Positions 1 through 41,554 are shown, counted from the first letter of the stretch. The stretch is 64,000 bases of DNA from Urophycis tenuis (GCA_036785325.1 JAXIVH010000013.1:2239241-2303240), one strand, 5' to 3'. Notes: generated by a model from the letters alone, not told the origin. Numbers and translations are program-made.

Positions 1-1264
1 CCAATGGGGGACAGACCATGCATTAGTGTAGCAGTCTATGACCAGACCAGCATTACACTGTCGCTAACCAAGCACCTGATCTCGTATTCTCTGGTCAAAA
101 CAAGTTCACAACAAAGACGTTAAGATGTATTATAGATTTTACTAGACGTTCAAATTATGGATAGGCTCCGACCGACAGAGCAATGAAAAGTAACCACATC
201 CACCTAAATACAGAAATGTACTGATTTATAGAAATAGAACACTACATTACATACAACCAATAAACACATCTAGAGGAGAACTACAATTGAGGAAATGTGG
301 GAATAAGATATTAATAAATTACTTAAAATATAGTTTCAATTCATAGCACTTGTACAAACTTTGCATACTCACCTACAGCACGCAGGACTTCTAGTCAGTC
401 AGTGTGAACTACCTTTGATCGTTGGACATTCACGCCTGCACTTTCTTTAGCCGCTGAGAGGCGTTGTTGTACGAAATATCAGTTTCACTTACCGTAACGC
501 TTAGTGTAGCCGATGAATGTCATACCGAACTCATTGGCTACCCAAATATTACAATCTTTATGGTAAGAAGTAGCGTTGCCATAGAAAACGCGGAAATGCT
601 CAAGGTAGCGCCAGGATGTTTGATCTCCAATTTTATCTTATGAATTATTTCTAGTTAAACATTTGTTGTGGGTGTGTTCATTTTCGTGCTCCCCGTGTTT
701 GATGTTTGTACTTTGGCATATACCTTTAAATGTAAGGAATTGGCTGTTGGGATAGCGAACCTGGAAAAATCTGTGACACAACAGCCGGGTAGTCTCCCGC
801 GTCCCTGCATGGCTGAACAGGACTGCAATAAGACCAACAATATGTCTTGTCAGCATGAAGATGCAATCGTACGATTTTTCCCTTTTTCCTGAAATTATAT
901 GCATTGACAGAAGTACTTTGAAGTCGAGTCTGTTTAGTAACGTTCACGGCATCCACCGTTTTCTTCGCAGGACTAGACCGAGGCTCTGCGGGAGATATCG
1001 AGATATCCACAAGTGAAGCTTGGAGAAATCGGGCAGATGCCATTTGGTGGCCTGGCATGTCACAATACTCTACGTCGCCAGAAGGAAACCAGAGGACTCC
1101 TTCGAACGGGAATTATTGGATCAATAAAAGTTGTCGAAGAGCCACAATCCGTTGAGACTCCGAGCCTACATAACGCTTTGTTGGTTTGAACTTGACATAA
1201 CATAGTTGCATTGTTGGTCAAGTCTAGTCCAAATAGAGCCAGAGAGGGGCACAACAAAGCAGTC
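1..1264. other. tmem138 upstream region, left arm
   Basis: This region holds the 5' flank and probably the 5' UTR of tmem138. On the minus strand there is an open stretch of 110 codons (726-1058) with no recognised similarity; it is identical in the other arm and may be chance. No other gene is recognised. Confidence 0.6.
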
Positions 1265-2341
1265 ATGCTTCAGACTAGCAACTATTCCCTGGTGTTGTTG
1301 ATTCAACTGAGCCTGCTGGCCTATGACCTCTTCGTCAACTCTTTCAGTGAACTCCTTCGGGGAGCGCCTGTCATTCAGCTTGTGCTCTTCATGTAAGTCA
1401 CTGATGCTTGAATTTTACTAATTTTATTTGCTCACTTTATGTTTCGCCTTAAAACAACCACTCACTACTACTATTACAACTTGCTACTTTGAACTTGCCC
1501 CCAACTAAATATTCACCATAATATATCGTTTTAAATGTGTTTCCAGCATCCAGGATGTTGCCATCCTGTTCAACGTGATCATCATTCTTCTGATGATGTT
1601 CAACACCTACGTGTTCCAGGTGGGCCTGGTGTCCCTGCTCCTGCAGCGCTTCAGGGCTCTGTTGGGGGTCTCTGCCCTCTACCTGACTCTCAGCATCTGC
1701 CTGCACTGCTGGCTCACGGTAGTATATATTATATGTATTTATGACTTGTGTATGATTGTCGTTTCGTAGGTGCGTTGCAAATGCACCATCAGGAAATCAT
1801 TTTAGATGTATGCAATTAATGGGCTGGTAGGGTGGTTGGTCTTACCTTGCAGTGGCTGGCTGTCAAATTGCTGAACCCCTACCACTAAACACATTCAATG
1901 TTCAACTAAATAATTCAGATTTCAAATGATCGCTACTTTGCATTACACATGCTATTCTAGCTCCACACTAGCTCCTGTGCTAAGATGAAGTGAGCTGCAT
2001 CAGATGTTAAATGTAAGTGTGTGATGTTAATCTGAGGACCAAAACTAATGTGTTCCTTACAGACCCTTCGATGGATCGAGTCAAACAGTTTTGTTTGGTT
2101 GAACGGCCTTCAAGCTCTGTTTGTTTTCCAGAGGACAGGTAAGCAGTTTATTGGGCTATCTGTATACATGGCTTGTTTGTATGGTCTGACTGAGCTGAGG
2201 TCTTACTGTGTGTATGTGTGCTTCTCAGCGGCTGTGCTGTATTATTACCTCTACAAACGCACAGCAGAGTTCCTGGGTGACCCCAGGCTCTACCAAGACT
2301 CTCCCTGGCTGCGGGATGCCTTCACTAAAGCTCGCCAGTGA
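1265..2341 (+). CDS. tmem138: Transmembrane protein 138 (left-arm copy)
   Basis: Four exons (1265-1392, 1547-1718, 2063-2138, 2229-2341) with GT-AG introns and matching phases give 162 residues, the length of the human protein. The start MLQTSNYSLVL and the segments YDLFVNSFSELL, LFVFQR and LGDP.LYQDS.WLR match TMEM138. It is a four-pass membrane protein of the ciliary transition zone region, and human mutations cause Joubert syndrome (family knowledge). A polyadenylation signal AATAAA lies at 2457-2462. It is convergent with tmem258. The copy at 39172-40248 differs by at least one residue: Leu here (codon 2099-2101), Ser there. Confidence 0.95.
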
Positions 2342-2894
2342 AGAAACACAGGAAGCATTCTGACCTAGAATTGCCTTGAGACGTGAATGTTTACAGTGTA
2401 AATGTTTAATGCCATTTTTTATTTCAGATTTTATATGTCTATGTTTGTGTTAGTCAAATAAATTTTTTAGGTTTACAAATTCTAATTTATCCAGGAGACA
2501 CATTTCTACAAAAAAAACTCCTGGTGCAAGGTATTAGGTTTTTACTTTCTTATGAACAATAGACTACACTACTATGTATTATTTCAAATGCAAAAAAACT
2601 GACCAGAAGTGAAAAAAGACAAAACAAGAAATTATAGAAATTCCTTTTTACTGATGAACTGAAAAAACCAGTCCACTTGATACCACGATCATGAATGCAG
2701 TCCAACCAAATCCAGAGTCCAGTTCCCATCGAGTGTGATGTCATCTATTCCAACGGAATGTTGTTGATTTTTTTTTTTAATAGACATAACTGCAACAAAA
2801 GAATCCAGACAAAATCGTGTCAGGTAACCACGGCTACAGTATAAAAACAATAACCACAGACACCTGAACAATGAGCAGGACGTGAGACGTACCT
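2342..2894. other. tmem138/tmem258 convergent 3' region, left arm
   Basis: Both 3' UTRs lie here. A possible 3' UTR intron of tmem258 starts just after its stop codon: in transcript sense a GTACGT donor follows TGA-AG, with a TTGTTGCAG acceptor near 2788. The MITE found in the other arm is absent; its empty target site is near 2578-2590. Confidence 0.6.
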
Positions 2895-4530
2895 TCATAC
2901 ATAGATGCCGACCCAGAGCAACAGGAATAGTACACCGAACCCCATGAATAGTGACGCCACGAGGGAGATGAGGAGCTCTTTGTAGACATCCCTGGTGTAC
3001 TTTGTGGACGTCACCTCGTATCTAAGGAGAGGCTAAGGGAGTGAACTCACACACTGCTCAACCACACAGGCATAGAGGATGTTGCTCATCTCTTTCATCC
3101 ACAAAAAGATGAAAACTTAATTTGGCACCATTTCAACAAACCTTTATGAATAAATGGGAACACACCAAATATAAATATTTTCTACAAACATAATAATCCA
3201 TCATCATGAGGGAAACGAGTGGGGAAATGAAGGTCTCCGTTCAGGTTTGAAAGGATACACGAAGAACCATGCAGTGAAGAACATCCCAATGGCCAACAGG
3301 ACCACCGTGAGGTGAGGGAACACAGCCGGGTTCACCGGGCTGGTGTATCTGGTCATGGCCTCAAGCTCCTGCAAGGAGGGGGACAGGTGCATCATGGGAA
3401 GGAATAATCACCATATTCATTTTCGATCCAGGGAAGAATTGACTGGTCAAGGGAGCTGTCATTTGCATTTTTTTTATTTTCAAGTGTTTATATTGCTCTG
3501 CGCCTTTACCCATTACGGTAGACAGCTTGCAGAACCTAAACACACCAAACTTAAGTTTAAGTTACCTCTTTATCTACCATTATGAAATATTTACTAGTAT
3601 GGTTGGACAATTTAAACAGATTTTAGCAAATAGTTTGTACATCATGTATTCAAGAATACAATTAGTCTCATGTTTGGAGGGTCCACTCTTCTCCTTCAAT
3701 GAATATGGAGACAGCTTTACTGTGGCATGAAGTAGGCTAATATATTAAATAGAATTATTCCTATGTTATTGCAGAGTATTTTTCTCCAATACTGATACCT
3801 TGCCTAACCTAACCATGCTCTTTTAGAAAAGTCCAGAAGTAAGAAGTGCAAGAATGAGAACAATTTAGGTATATACAATAAAATATATCCATATTATTTG
3901 AAGAAGTGGACAGTGGACCACCAAACTACAATTCAAACAAAACAGCACTTCATTCTTCATATTTATATATGAATAATGAGTAATAATTCATTATTCATAT
4001 TTGTATATCAATAATGACTCTCACAGCAATATAAAGGACTTCTTAAAAGACCAGGATTTAACTCACCTCACCGCAGTGGGGCAGGTGCATGGACAGTAAA
4101 TTAATTGGTAAATGGTCTACACTAAAACCCATGGAATGCATTAAATACAATTAGGATATGACGATGTTAGCAGTAAGGGCTTAGCCCTTAATAGCCTGCA
4201 ACCTTCAGCTCGTAGCAATCAACTTCACTGTTCCCGAATTAAGACACACTATAGGCAGTAAGAACATTAAAACAATGACCTGACTAAATCAAGTAATCGT
4301 GCTCCATTTACTTTACGTTGCGTTCTACTGCTTGATGATTAGTAGCTACCAAACAAGCAGAATGGCCGGGACGTTCACTAGCGTGTATGTTCTGCGATAC
4401 AATCAATAATTTCTCTAACCGAATGGTTTTTAATGAAGACATTTCCATACGCGTGCATTAATGGATAACTGGGCAACATGCATTTGTCTCAAACCTAACA
4501 AATTCATCTTTTATCGTGTTACTGTACCAT
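2895..4530 (-). CDS. tmem258: Transmembrane protein 258, oligosaccharyltransferase subunit (left-arm copy)
   Basis: Three coding exons, 4528-4530 (initiator ATG only), 3259-3368 and 2895-3021, give 79 residues, the human length, almost identical to TMEM258 (ELEAM.RYTSPVNPAVFPHL, then two hydrophobic helices ending LLLWVGIYV). In other vertebrates it is a small ER subunit of the oligosaccharyltransferase that N-glycosylates proteins. Exon 1 ends exactly after ATG at a GTACAG donor. Intron 2 (3022-3258) has a GTATCCTTT donor typical of minor-spliceosome introns. The coding sequence looks identical to the copy at 36473-38106. Its neighbours myrf and tmem138 match the human 11q12 cluster. Confidence 0.95.
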
Positions 4531-4648
4531 TTTGTAATGCAGAGATGCTCCTTTCACGAGTGTCCAAAAGGAAAAGGCCACGTACTGATTACCACTTCCT
4601 GGTTTGCTCGTGACGTTTAGTGACGGCCAGCACGGATTCACCCGTTTA

Positions 4649-4662
4649 CTGCCATCTAGTGG
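4649..4662 (-). promoter_or_regulatory. CTCF-like motif upstream of tmem258, left arm
   Basis: The minus strand reads CCACTAGATGGCAG, a full match to the vertebrate CTCF core consensus. It lies about 120 bp upstream of the tmem258 start codon and is repeated in the other arm at 36341-36354. Confidence 0.5.
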
Positions 4663-21304
<16,642 letters not shown>

Positions 21305-21689
21305 CTGCAGTGGACAGAGGAGACACAGAGCGCAGCGTTTCAACAGGAACCATAACCCTAACAGTGTGGACACGAGATATGTTGGAGCAGTTCAGCGAAA
21401 AACTTGGAAGAAGTCGGCAGATATTTTTGTCTTAATGGAAAGAATTCCTCTATCAACTGGAATTTTGCACAATGTGTAGACTAAATTACCTTTCCAATTA
21501 AATTGCCTTGACTAACAGTCTGAAGAAATCAAGACCTGGCCCACAACAGCTGTTGAGCACATTTATTCATTGCAATGGAGACAAACTAACTACAGTGAAA
21601 CATCGGTACTCAAACACTTCTCAGGCCGAGCAATTCGCTCCTCAAACAAACAATTTGACCGACTTCTGTCTCAGAACTCGAACAAAATT

Positions 21690-21815
21690 CAGAACTCTTC
21701 TCTACTAACTCTACTCTCTTCTACTCTCTTCTCTACTATCTCTACTCTCTTCTACTCTCTTCTCTACTAACTCTACTCTCTTCTACTCTCTTCTCTACTA
21801 ACTCTACTCTCTTCT
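21690..21815. repeat. CTCTACT tandem repeat upstream of myrf exon 2
   Basis: About 125 bp of TCTACTCTCTTCTACTCTCT units. Flanking sequence (21540-22300) has motifs such as TTCGGACAATTCACAACTCG that look like an unclassified interspersed repeat, but no ends could be defined. Confidence 0.7.
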
Positions 21816-23151
21816 GGTGACGTGGGGACGCCGAGTTGAGCATGAGTCGCCGTGGAGTCTGTACGGAGGAGACTCACACTCCGTCTTTCCATCATTGTTT
21901 GCTATTCTGTGCCTCTTGTTTCAATTTGAACAAACATGTACTGTAAAACTAAGCTCTAAGGGACAGCAGTGCTGGTGCTCAGGAAAAGCAGAACATAGTG
22001 CGGACAACGATTGAGTTGAAGAAGGAAATCACCTCGAAGCAAACGGGATGCATATCTGATATCGCTTCACTTTATAGAATAAAGAAGTGATAAGATGTTA
22101 TTGTTATCTTATTACTGTTCATCCAGGTTAAATGTAAGATTTTCTACATTAAATACTATGTGTGAAGGTCTAACTATAAAATAATGTAATCCATTTTACA
22201 TTATTTCTAATGGGAACAATTTTTCGGTTTTCGGACAATTCACAACTCGAACAAATTCAATTTGAGTATTTGAGGAATTTGAGGTTTTTTTCGTTTTTTT
22301 TCTAAGTCACAGAACTTCACAACTCCACACTGTGTGTCGCAAAATGTTGCAACAATTCTTTGGTGATGACAAATCCTCCCTCTATCTCCAGACCCTGGGT
22401 CCCTCTCACCCCTTGATTCCTAAAGTTCCCTAAATCCCAAACACATGACCCCCCCACCCCCCTCCCAACCACCAGCACTATAATCTCCAAAAACAAAACT
22501 GCCAACTGACTACAACACACACACACACACACACACACACGTATACAAAGCTTTACTGACCAATAGCTCTGCCGTTGTTTCTCTTTTACCTTCTCAGATA
22601 ACGTGACAAAACCCCCAAACCCTTTGATTCTGGGGGTTTTCCTGTCCATGTTCAGAGGGATCGGCCTTACAGCAGGAGATGACTCAGCTCACCAAGCAGG
22701 AGGGTGAGGAATTGGTAGAGGGTCTCCTGCGTCTCCCTCTCACTCTCTGATAGTTTAAGCGGCTACTCGGTTAGAAATGCCAAGAATTCCTTACGATTGG
22801 GAGAACACTCGGTTCCCCCCCCACACACACACACACTGGTGGGGGAAAGAATCGTAGTAAAAACACTAAGTGCCTTTTTCACCAGAAACATCAGCAACAT
22901 CAGCCTTAACTAGCTCACCAAGTCACCAGGACGCATTCATCTGCTACACTAAACCTGATGTTGCTATGCTCTAGGTCTTTCTATTTCATTGATTAAACAT
23001 ATTTCAACCAGCAGTCTATTTAATAGAAATCCATTATGAACAGTATTCAAACATCAAACAACATTCAAACCATTATTTTAGCCATAAAGATATACAACGA
23101 CAAAAATGAAGGATACAAAACATTGTGAAATCACCCAAACAGGACCACTAC

Positions 23152-23351
23152 NNNNNNNNNNNNNNNNNNNNNNNNNNNNNNNNNNNNNNNNNNNNNNNNN
23201 NNNNNNNNNNNNNNNNNNNNNNNNNNNNNNNNNNNNNNNNNNNNNNNNNNNNNNNNNNNNNNNNNNNNNNNNNNNNNNNNNNNNNNNNNNNNNNNNNNNN
23301 NNNNNNNNNNNNNNNNNNNNNNNNNNNNNNNNNNNNNNNNNNNNNNNNNNN
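23152..23351. other. Assembly gap of exactly 200 N
   Basis: The run is 200 N long. A round number is the usual sign of a scaffolding join of unknown size. The contig on its left ends upstream of myrf exon 2; the contig on its right begins in myrf intron 6. This is therefore a contig join, not a measured distance. Confidence 0.97.
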
Positions 23352-23445
23352 GTTTTCATTAATAAAACACCACAACAAATACAATTTGCTTTACATTTTG
23401 ACCTACGTTGACTTAAATGCAGACATCTTGTAATGTTTGTTCCAG

Positions 23446-36340
<12,895 letters not shown>

Positions 36341-36354
36341 CCACTAGATGGCAG
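36341..36354 (+). promoter_or_regulatory. CTCF-like motif upstream of tmem258, right arm
   Basis: CCACTAGATGGCAG on the plus strand, about 120 bp before the tmem258 ATG. Confidence 0.5.
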
Positions 36355-36399
36355 TAAACGGGTGAATCCGTGCTGGCCGTCACTAAACGTCACGAGCAA

Positions 36400-36412
36400 A
36401 CCAGGAAGTGGT
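36400..36412 (-). promoter_or_regulatory. ETS-type promoter motif of tmem258, right arm
   Basis: ACCAGGAAGTGGT contains the GGAA core of ETS/GABP sites typical of housekeeping promoters. It lies about 60-70 bp upstream of the ATG at 36473 and is mirrored in the left arm near 4591-4603. Confidence 0.4.
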
Positions 36413-36472
36413 AATCAGTACGTGGCCTTTTCCTTTTGGACACTCGTGAAAGGAGCATCTCTGCATTACAAA

Positions 36473-38106
36473 ATGGTACAGTAACACGATAAAAGATGAA
36501 TTTGTTAGGTTTGAGACAAATGCATGTTGCCCAGTTATCCATTAATGCACGCGTATGGAAATGTCTTCATTAAAAACCATTCGGTTAGAGAAATTATTGA
36601 TTGTATCGCAGAACATACACGCTAGTGAACGTCCCGGCCATTCTGCTTGTTTGGTAGCTACTAATCATCAAGCAGTAGAACGCAACGTAAAGTAAATGGA
36701 GCACGATTACTTGATTTAGTCAGGTCATTGTTTTAATGTTCTTACTGCCTATAGTGTCTTAATTCGGGAACAGTGAAGTTGATTGCTACGAGCTGAAGGT
36801 TGCAGGCTATTAAGGGCTAAGCCCTTACTGCTATCATCGTCATATCCTAATTGTATTTAATGCATTCCATGGGTTTTAGTGTAGACCATTTACCAATTAA
36901 TTTACTGTCCATGCACCTGCCCCACTGCGGTGAGGTGAGTTAAATCCTGGTCTTTTAAGAAGTCCTTTATATTGCTGTGAGAGTCATTATTGATATACAA
37001 ATATGAATAATGAATTATTACTCATTATTCATATATAAATATGAAGAATGAAGTGCTGTTTTGTTTGAATTGTAGTTTGGTGGTCCACTGTCCACTTCTT
37101 CAAATAATATGGATATATTTTATTGTATATACCTAAATTGTTCTCATTCTTGCACTTCTTACTTCTGGACTTTTCTAAAAGAGCATGGTTAGGTTAGGCA
37201 AGGTATCAGTATTGGAGAAAAATACTCTGCAATAACATAGGAATAATTCTATTTAATATATTAGCCTACTTCATGCCACAGTAAAGCTGTCTCCATATTC
37301 ATTGAAGGAGAAGAGTGGACCCTCCAAACATGAGACTAATTGTATTCTTGAATACATGATGTACAAACTATTTGCTAAAATCTGTTTAAATTGTCCAACC
37401 ATACTAGTAAATATTTCATAATGGTAGATAAAGAGGTAACTTAAACTTAAGTTTGGTGTGTTTAGGTTCTGCAAGCTGTCTACCGTAATGGGTAAAGGCG
37501 CAGAGCAATATAAACACTTGAAAAGAAAAAAAATGCAAATGACAGCTCCCTTGACCAGTCAAGTCATCCCTGGATCGAAAATGAATATGGTGATTATTCC
37601 TTCCCATGATGCACCTGTCCCCCTCCTTGCAGGAGCTTGAGGCCATGACCAGATACACCAGCCCGGTGAACCCGGCTGTGTTCCCTCACCTCACGGTGGT
37701 CCTGTTGGCCATTGGGATGTTCTTCACTGCATGGTTCTTCGTGTATCCTTTCAAACCTGAACGGAGACCTTCATTTCCCCACTCGTTTCCCTCATGATGA
37801 TGGATTATTATGTTTGTAGAAAATGTTTATATTTGGTGTGTTCCCATTTATTCATAAAGGTTTGTTGAAATGGTGCCAAATTAAGTTTTCATCTTTTTGT
37901 GGATGAAAGAGATGAGCAACATCCTCTATGCCTGTGTGGTTGAGCAGTGTGAGAGTTCACTCCCTTAGCCTCTCCTTAGATACGAGGTGACGTCCACAAA
38001 GTACACCAGGGATGTCTACAAAGAGCTCCTCATCTCCCTCGTGGCGTCACTATTCATGGGGTTCGGTGTACTATTCCTGTTGCTCTGGGTCGGCATCTAT
38101 GTATGA
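36473..38106 (+). CDS. tmem258: Transmembrane protein 258 (right-arm copy)
   Basis: Exons 36473-36475 (ATG alone), 37633-37742 and 37980-38106 give 79 residues, matching the human protein except for a few conservative changes. It is a small two-helix ER subunit of the oligosaccharyltransferase. Intron 2 (37743-37979, 237 nt) starts GTATCCTTTC and has TCCCTTAGC about 10 nt before the AG, as expected for a U12-type intron. After the stop codon an AG-GTACGT donor and a TTGTTGCAG acceptor (about 38211) suggest a 3' UTR intron. Transcription is in the same direction as myrf and convergent with tmem138. Confidence 0.95.
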
Positions 38107-39171
38107 AGGTACGTCTCACGTCCTGCTCATTGTTCAGGTGTCTGTGGTTATTGTTTTTATATTGTAGCCGTGGTTACCTGACACGATTTTGTCTGGATTC
38201 TTTTGTTGCAGTTATGTCTATTAAAAAAAAAAAATCAACAACATTCCGTTGGAATAGATGACATCACACTCGATGGGAACTGGACTCTGGATTTGGTTGG
38301 ACTGCATTCATGATCGTGGTATCAAGTGGACTGGTTTTTTCAGTTCATCAGTAAAAAGGAATTTCTATAATTTCTTGTTTTGTCTTTTTTCACTTCTGGT
38401 CAGTTTTGGGCATTTGAAATAATTAGGGATGCACCGAATCCAGATTTGTAGGGTTCTGCCGAATACCGAATCCACTGGTTAAGATTCTGCCGAATCCGAA
38501 CCCGAATACCGAATCCTACTCCATTAACACTAAACACATTAATGAAGTAAACAACATCAACATCAGTGTATTTTTCGTTTTATTTCATTTTCACTGGGAA
38601 AAAATTGCCACCACGAGACAAATCGGCATTGCAAATTGAGCATGTAGCTCGACTTCAATCGCCTTCTTTTATCTGAAAGAACTGCCAAACGACACTTTTT
38701 CTGTCCACTACTTCCATTTTCGCTTTCTCGCAGCTATAGCCACTGCATTCCAACGTGCCACTTTTTTGTAAACAGATAATTACGTCGACCAGCGTGGCGC
38801 GCGCAGTGAAAGCGTAGGATTCGGGTTCGGTGGAAAAAAATGCCAAGGTTCGGCAGAACCCGAACCCCTAAAAAAAGCCCAATATTCGGCCGAATCCGAA
38901 CCCGAATACTGGATTCGGTGCAACCCTAGAAATAATACATAGTAGTGTAGTCTATTGTTCATAAGAAAGTAAAAACCTAATACCTTGCACCAGGAGTTTT
39001 TTTGTAGAAATGTGTCTCCTGGATATATTAGAATTTGTAAACCTAAAAAATTTATTTGACTAACACAAACATAGACATATAAAATCTGAAATAAAAAATG
39101 GCATTAAACATTTACACTGTAAACATTCACGTCTCAAGGCAATTCTAGGTCAGAATGCTTCCTGTGTTTCT
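38107..39171. other. tmem258/tmem138 convergent 3' region, right arm
   Basis: Non-coding apart from the MITE at 38424-38928. The tmem138 polyadenylation signal (AATAAA on the minus strand) is at 39051-39056. Confidence 0.6.
38424..38928. mobile_element. hAT-like MITE, present only in the right arm
   Basis: A 505-bp element with terminal inverted repeats TAGGGATGCACCGAATCC / GGATTCGGTGCAACCCTA (one mismatch). It is flanked by an 8-bp target duplication GAAATAAT (38416-38423 and 38929-38936). The left arm shows the empty site with a single GAAATAAT. Subterminal parts contain repeated CCGAATCCGAACCCGAATAC motifs. An 8-bp duplication points to the hAT superfamily. There is no transposase frame. 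Confidence 0.9.
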
Positions 39172-40248
39172 TCACTGGCGAGCTTTAGTGAAGGCATCCC
39201 GCAGCCAGGGAGAGTCTTGATAGAGCCTGGGGTCACCCAGGAACTCTGCTGTGCGTTTGTAGAGGTAATAATACAGCACAGCCGCTGAGAAGCACACATA
39301 CACACAGTAAGACCTCAGCTCAGTCAGACCATACAAACAAGCCATGTATACAGATAGCCCAATAAACTGCTTACCTGTCCTCTGGAAAACAAACAGAGCT
39401 TGAAGGCCGTTCGACCAAACAAAACTGTTTGACTCGATCCATCGAAGGGTCTGTAAGGAACACATTAGTTTTGGTCCTCAGATTAACATCACACACTTAC
39501 ATTTAACATCTGATGCAGCTCACTTCATCTTAGCACAGGAGCTAGTGTGGAGCTAGAATAGCATGTGTAATGCAAAGTAGCGATCATTTGAAATCTGAAT
39601 TATGTAGTTGAACATTGAATGTGTTTAGTGTTAGGGGTTCAGCAATTTTACAGCCAGCCACTGCAAGGTAAGACCAACCACCCTACCAGCCCATTAATTG
39701 CATACATCTAAAATGATTTCCTGATGGTGCATTTGCAACGCACCTACGAAACGACAATCATACACAAGTCATAAATACGTATAATATATACTACCGTGAG
39801 CCAGCAGTGCAGGCAGATGCTGAGAGTCAGGTAGAGGGCAGAGACCCCCAACAGAGCCCTGAAGCGCTGCAGGAGCAGGGACACCAGGCCCACCTGGAAC
39901 ACGTAGGTGTTGAACATCATCAGAAGAATGATGATCACGTTGAACAGGATGGCAACATCCTGGATGCTGGAAACACATTTAAAACGATATATTATGGTGA
40001 ATATTTAGTTGGGGGCAAGTTCAAAGTAGCAAGTTGTAATAGTAGTAGTGAGTGGTTGTTTTAAGGCGAAACATAAAGTGAGCAAATAAAATTAGTAAAA
40101 TTCAAGCATCAGTGACTTACATGAAGAGCACAAGCTGAATGACAGGCGCTCCCCGAAGGAGTTCACTGAAAGAGTTGACGAAGAGGTCATAGGCCAGCAG
40201 GCTCAGTTGAATCAACAACACCAGGGAATAGTTGCTAGTCTGAAGCAT
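39172..40248 (-). CDS. tmem138: Transmembrane protein 138 (right-arm copy)
   Basis: Exons in transcript order are 40121-40248, 39795-39966, 39375-39450 and 39172-39284; they encode 162 residues. The structure is identical to the copy at 1265-2341, with intact frame and splice sites. The codon at 39412-39414 gives Ser where the left copy has Leu, in the hydrophilic stretch before LFVFQR. Role: four-pass membrane protein needed for cilium assembly. Confidence 0.95.
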
Positions 40249-41308
40249 GACTGCTTTGTTGTGCCCCTCTCTGGCTCTATTTGGACTAGACTTGACCAAC
40301 AATGCAACTATGTTATGTCAAGTTCAAACCAACAAAGCGTTATGTAGGCTCGGAGTCTCAACGGATTGTGGCTCTTCGACAACTTTTATTGATCCAATAA
40401 TTCCCGTTCGAAGGAGTCCTCTGGTTTCCTTCTGGCGACGTAGAGTATTGTGACATGCCAGGCCACCAAATGGCATCTGCCCGATTTCTCCAAGCTTCAC
40501 TTGTGGATATCTCGATATCTCCCGCAGAGCCTCGGTCTAGTCCTGCGAAGAAAACGGTGGATGCCGTGAACGTTACTAAACAGACTCGACTTCAAAGTAC
40601 TTCTGTCAATGCATATAATTTCAGGAAAAAGGGAAAAATCGTACGATTGCATCTTCATGCTGACAAGACATATTGTTGGTCTTATTGCAGTCCTGTTCAG
40701 CCATGCAGGGACGCGGGAGACTACCCGGCTGTTGTGTCACAGATTTTTCCAGGTTCGCTATCCCAACAGCCAATTCCTTACATTTAAAGGTATATGCCAA
40801 AGTACAAACATCAAACACGGGGAGCACGAAAATGAACACACCCACAACAAATGTTTAACTAGAAATAATTCATAAGATAAAATTGGAGATCAAACATCCT
40901 GGCGCTACCTTGAGCATTTCCGCGTTTTCTATGGCAACGCTACTTCTTACCATAAAGATTGTAATATTTGGGTAGCCAATGAGTTCGGTATGACATTCAT
41001 CGGCTACACTAAGCGTTACGGTAAGTGAAACTGATATTTCGTACAACAACGCCTCTCAGCGGCTAAAGAAAGTGCAGGCGTGAATGTCCAACGATCAAAG
41101 GTAGTTCACACTGACTGACTAGAAGTCCTGCGTGCTGTAGGTGAGTATGCAAAGTTTGTACAAGTGCTATGAATTGAAACTATATTTTAAGTAATTTATT
41201 AATATCTTATTCCCACATTTCCTCAATTGTAGTTCTCCTCTAAATGTGTTTATTGGTTGTATGTAATGTAGTGTTCTATTTCTATAAATCAGTACATTTC
41301 TGTATTTA
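40249..41308. other. tmem138 upstream region, right arm
   Basis: Mirror of 205-1264. On the plus strand 40455-40787 is open (110 codons, not recognised), and 40900-41021 reads open up to a GTAAGT-like donor. Divergent transcription is possible, but no homology supports a gene. Confidence 0.5.
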
Positions 41309-41350
41309 GAAGAAGAAGAATTACTCATTTGATCCCGTGAGGGAAATTTG
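41309..41350. mobile_element. 42-bp retroposon-like tail, right arm only
   Basis: An insertion with GAAGAAGAAGAA next to a TTTGATCCCGTGAGGGAAATTT segment. It resembles the 3' end of common fish LINE/SINE elements. The left arm (204/205) lacks it. Confidence 0.55.
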
Positions 41351-41554
41351 GGTGGATGTGGTTACTTTTCATTGCTCTGTCGGTCGGAGCCTATCCATAA
41401 TTTGAACGTCTAGTAAAATCTATAATACATCTTAACGTCTTTGTTGTGAACTTCTTTTGACCAGAGAATACGAGATCAGGTGCTTGGTTAGCGACAGTGT
41501 AATGCTGGTCTGGTCATAGACTGCTACACTAATGCATGGTCTGTCCCCCATTGG

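Noticed and set aside
575..589. GTTGCC-ATA-GAAAAC, an RFX X-box-like motif upstream of the ciliary gene tmem138
   Set aside because: One half site is good but the other has two mismatches, and it lies about 680 bp before the ATG, far from the usual X-box position.
40455..41021. Open stretches on the plus strand upstream of tmem138 that could be a divergent gene
   Set aside because: No similarity recognised, splice sites between the stretches do not give a consistent frame, and conservation between arms only reflects the duplication.
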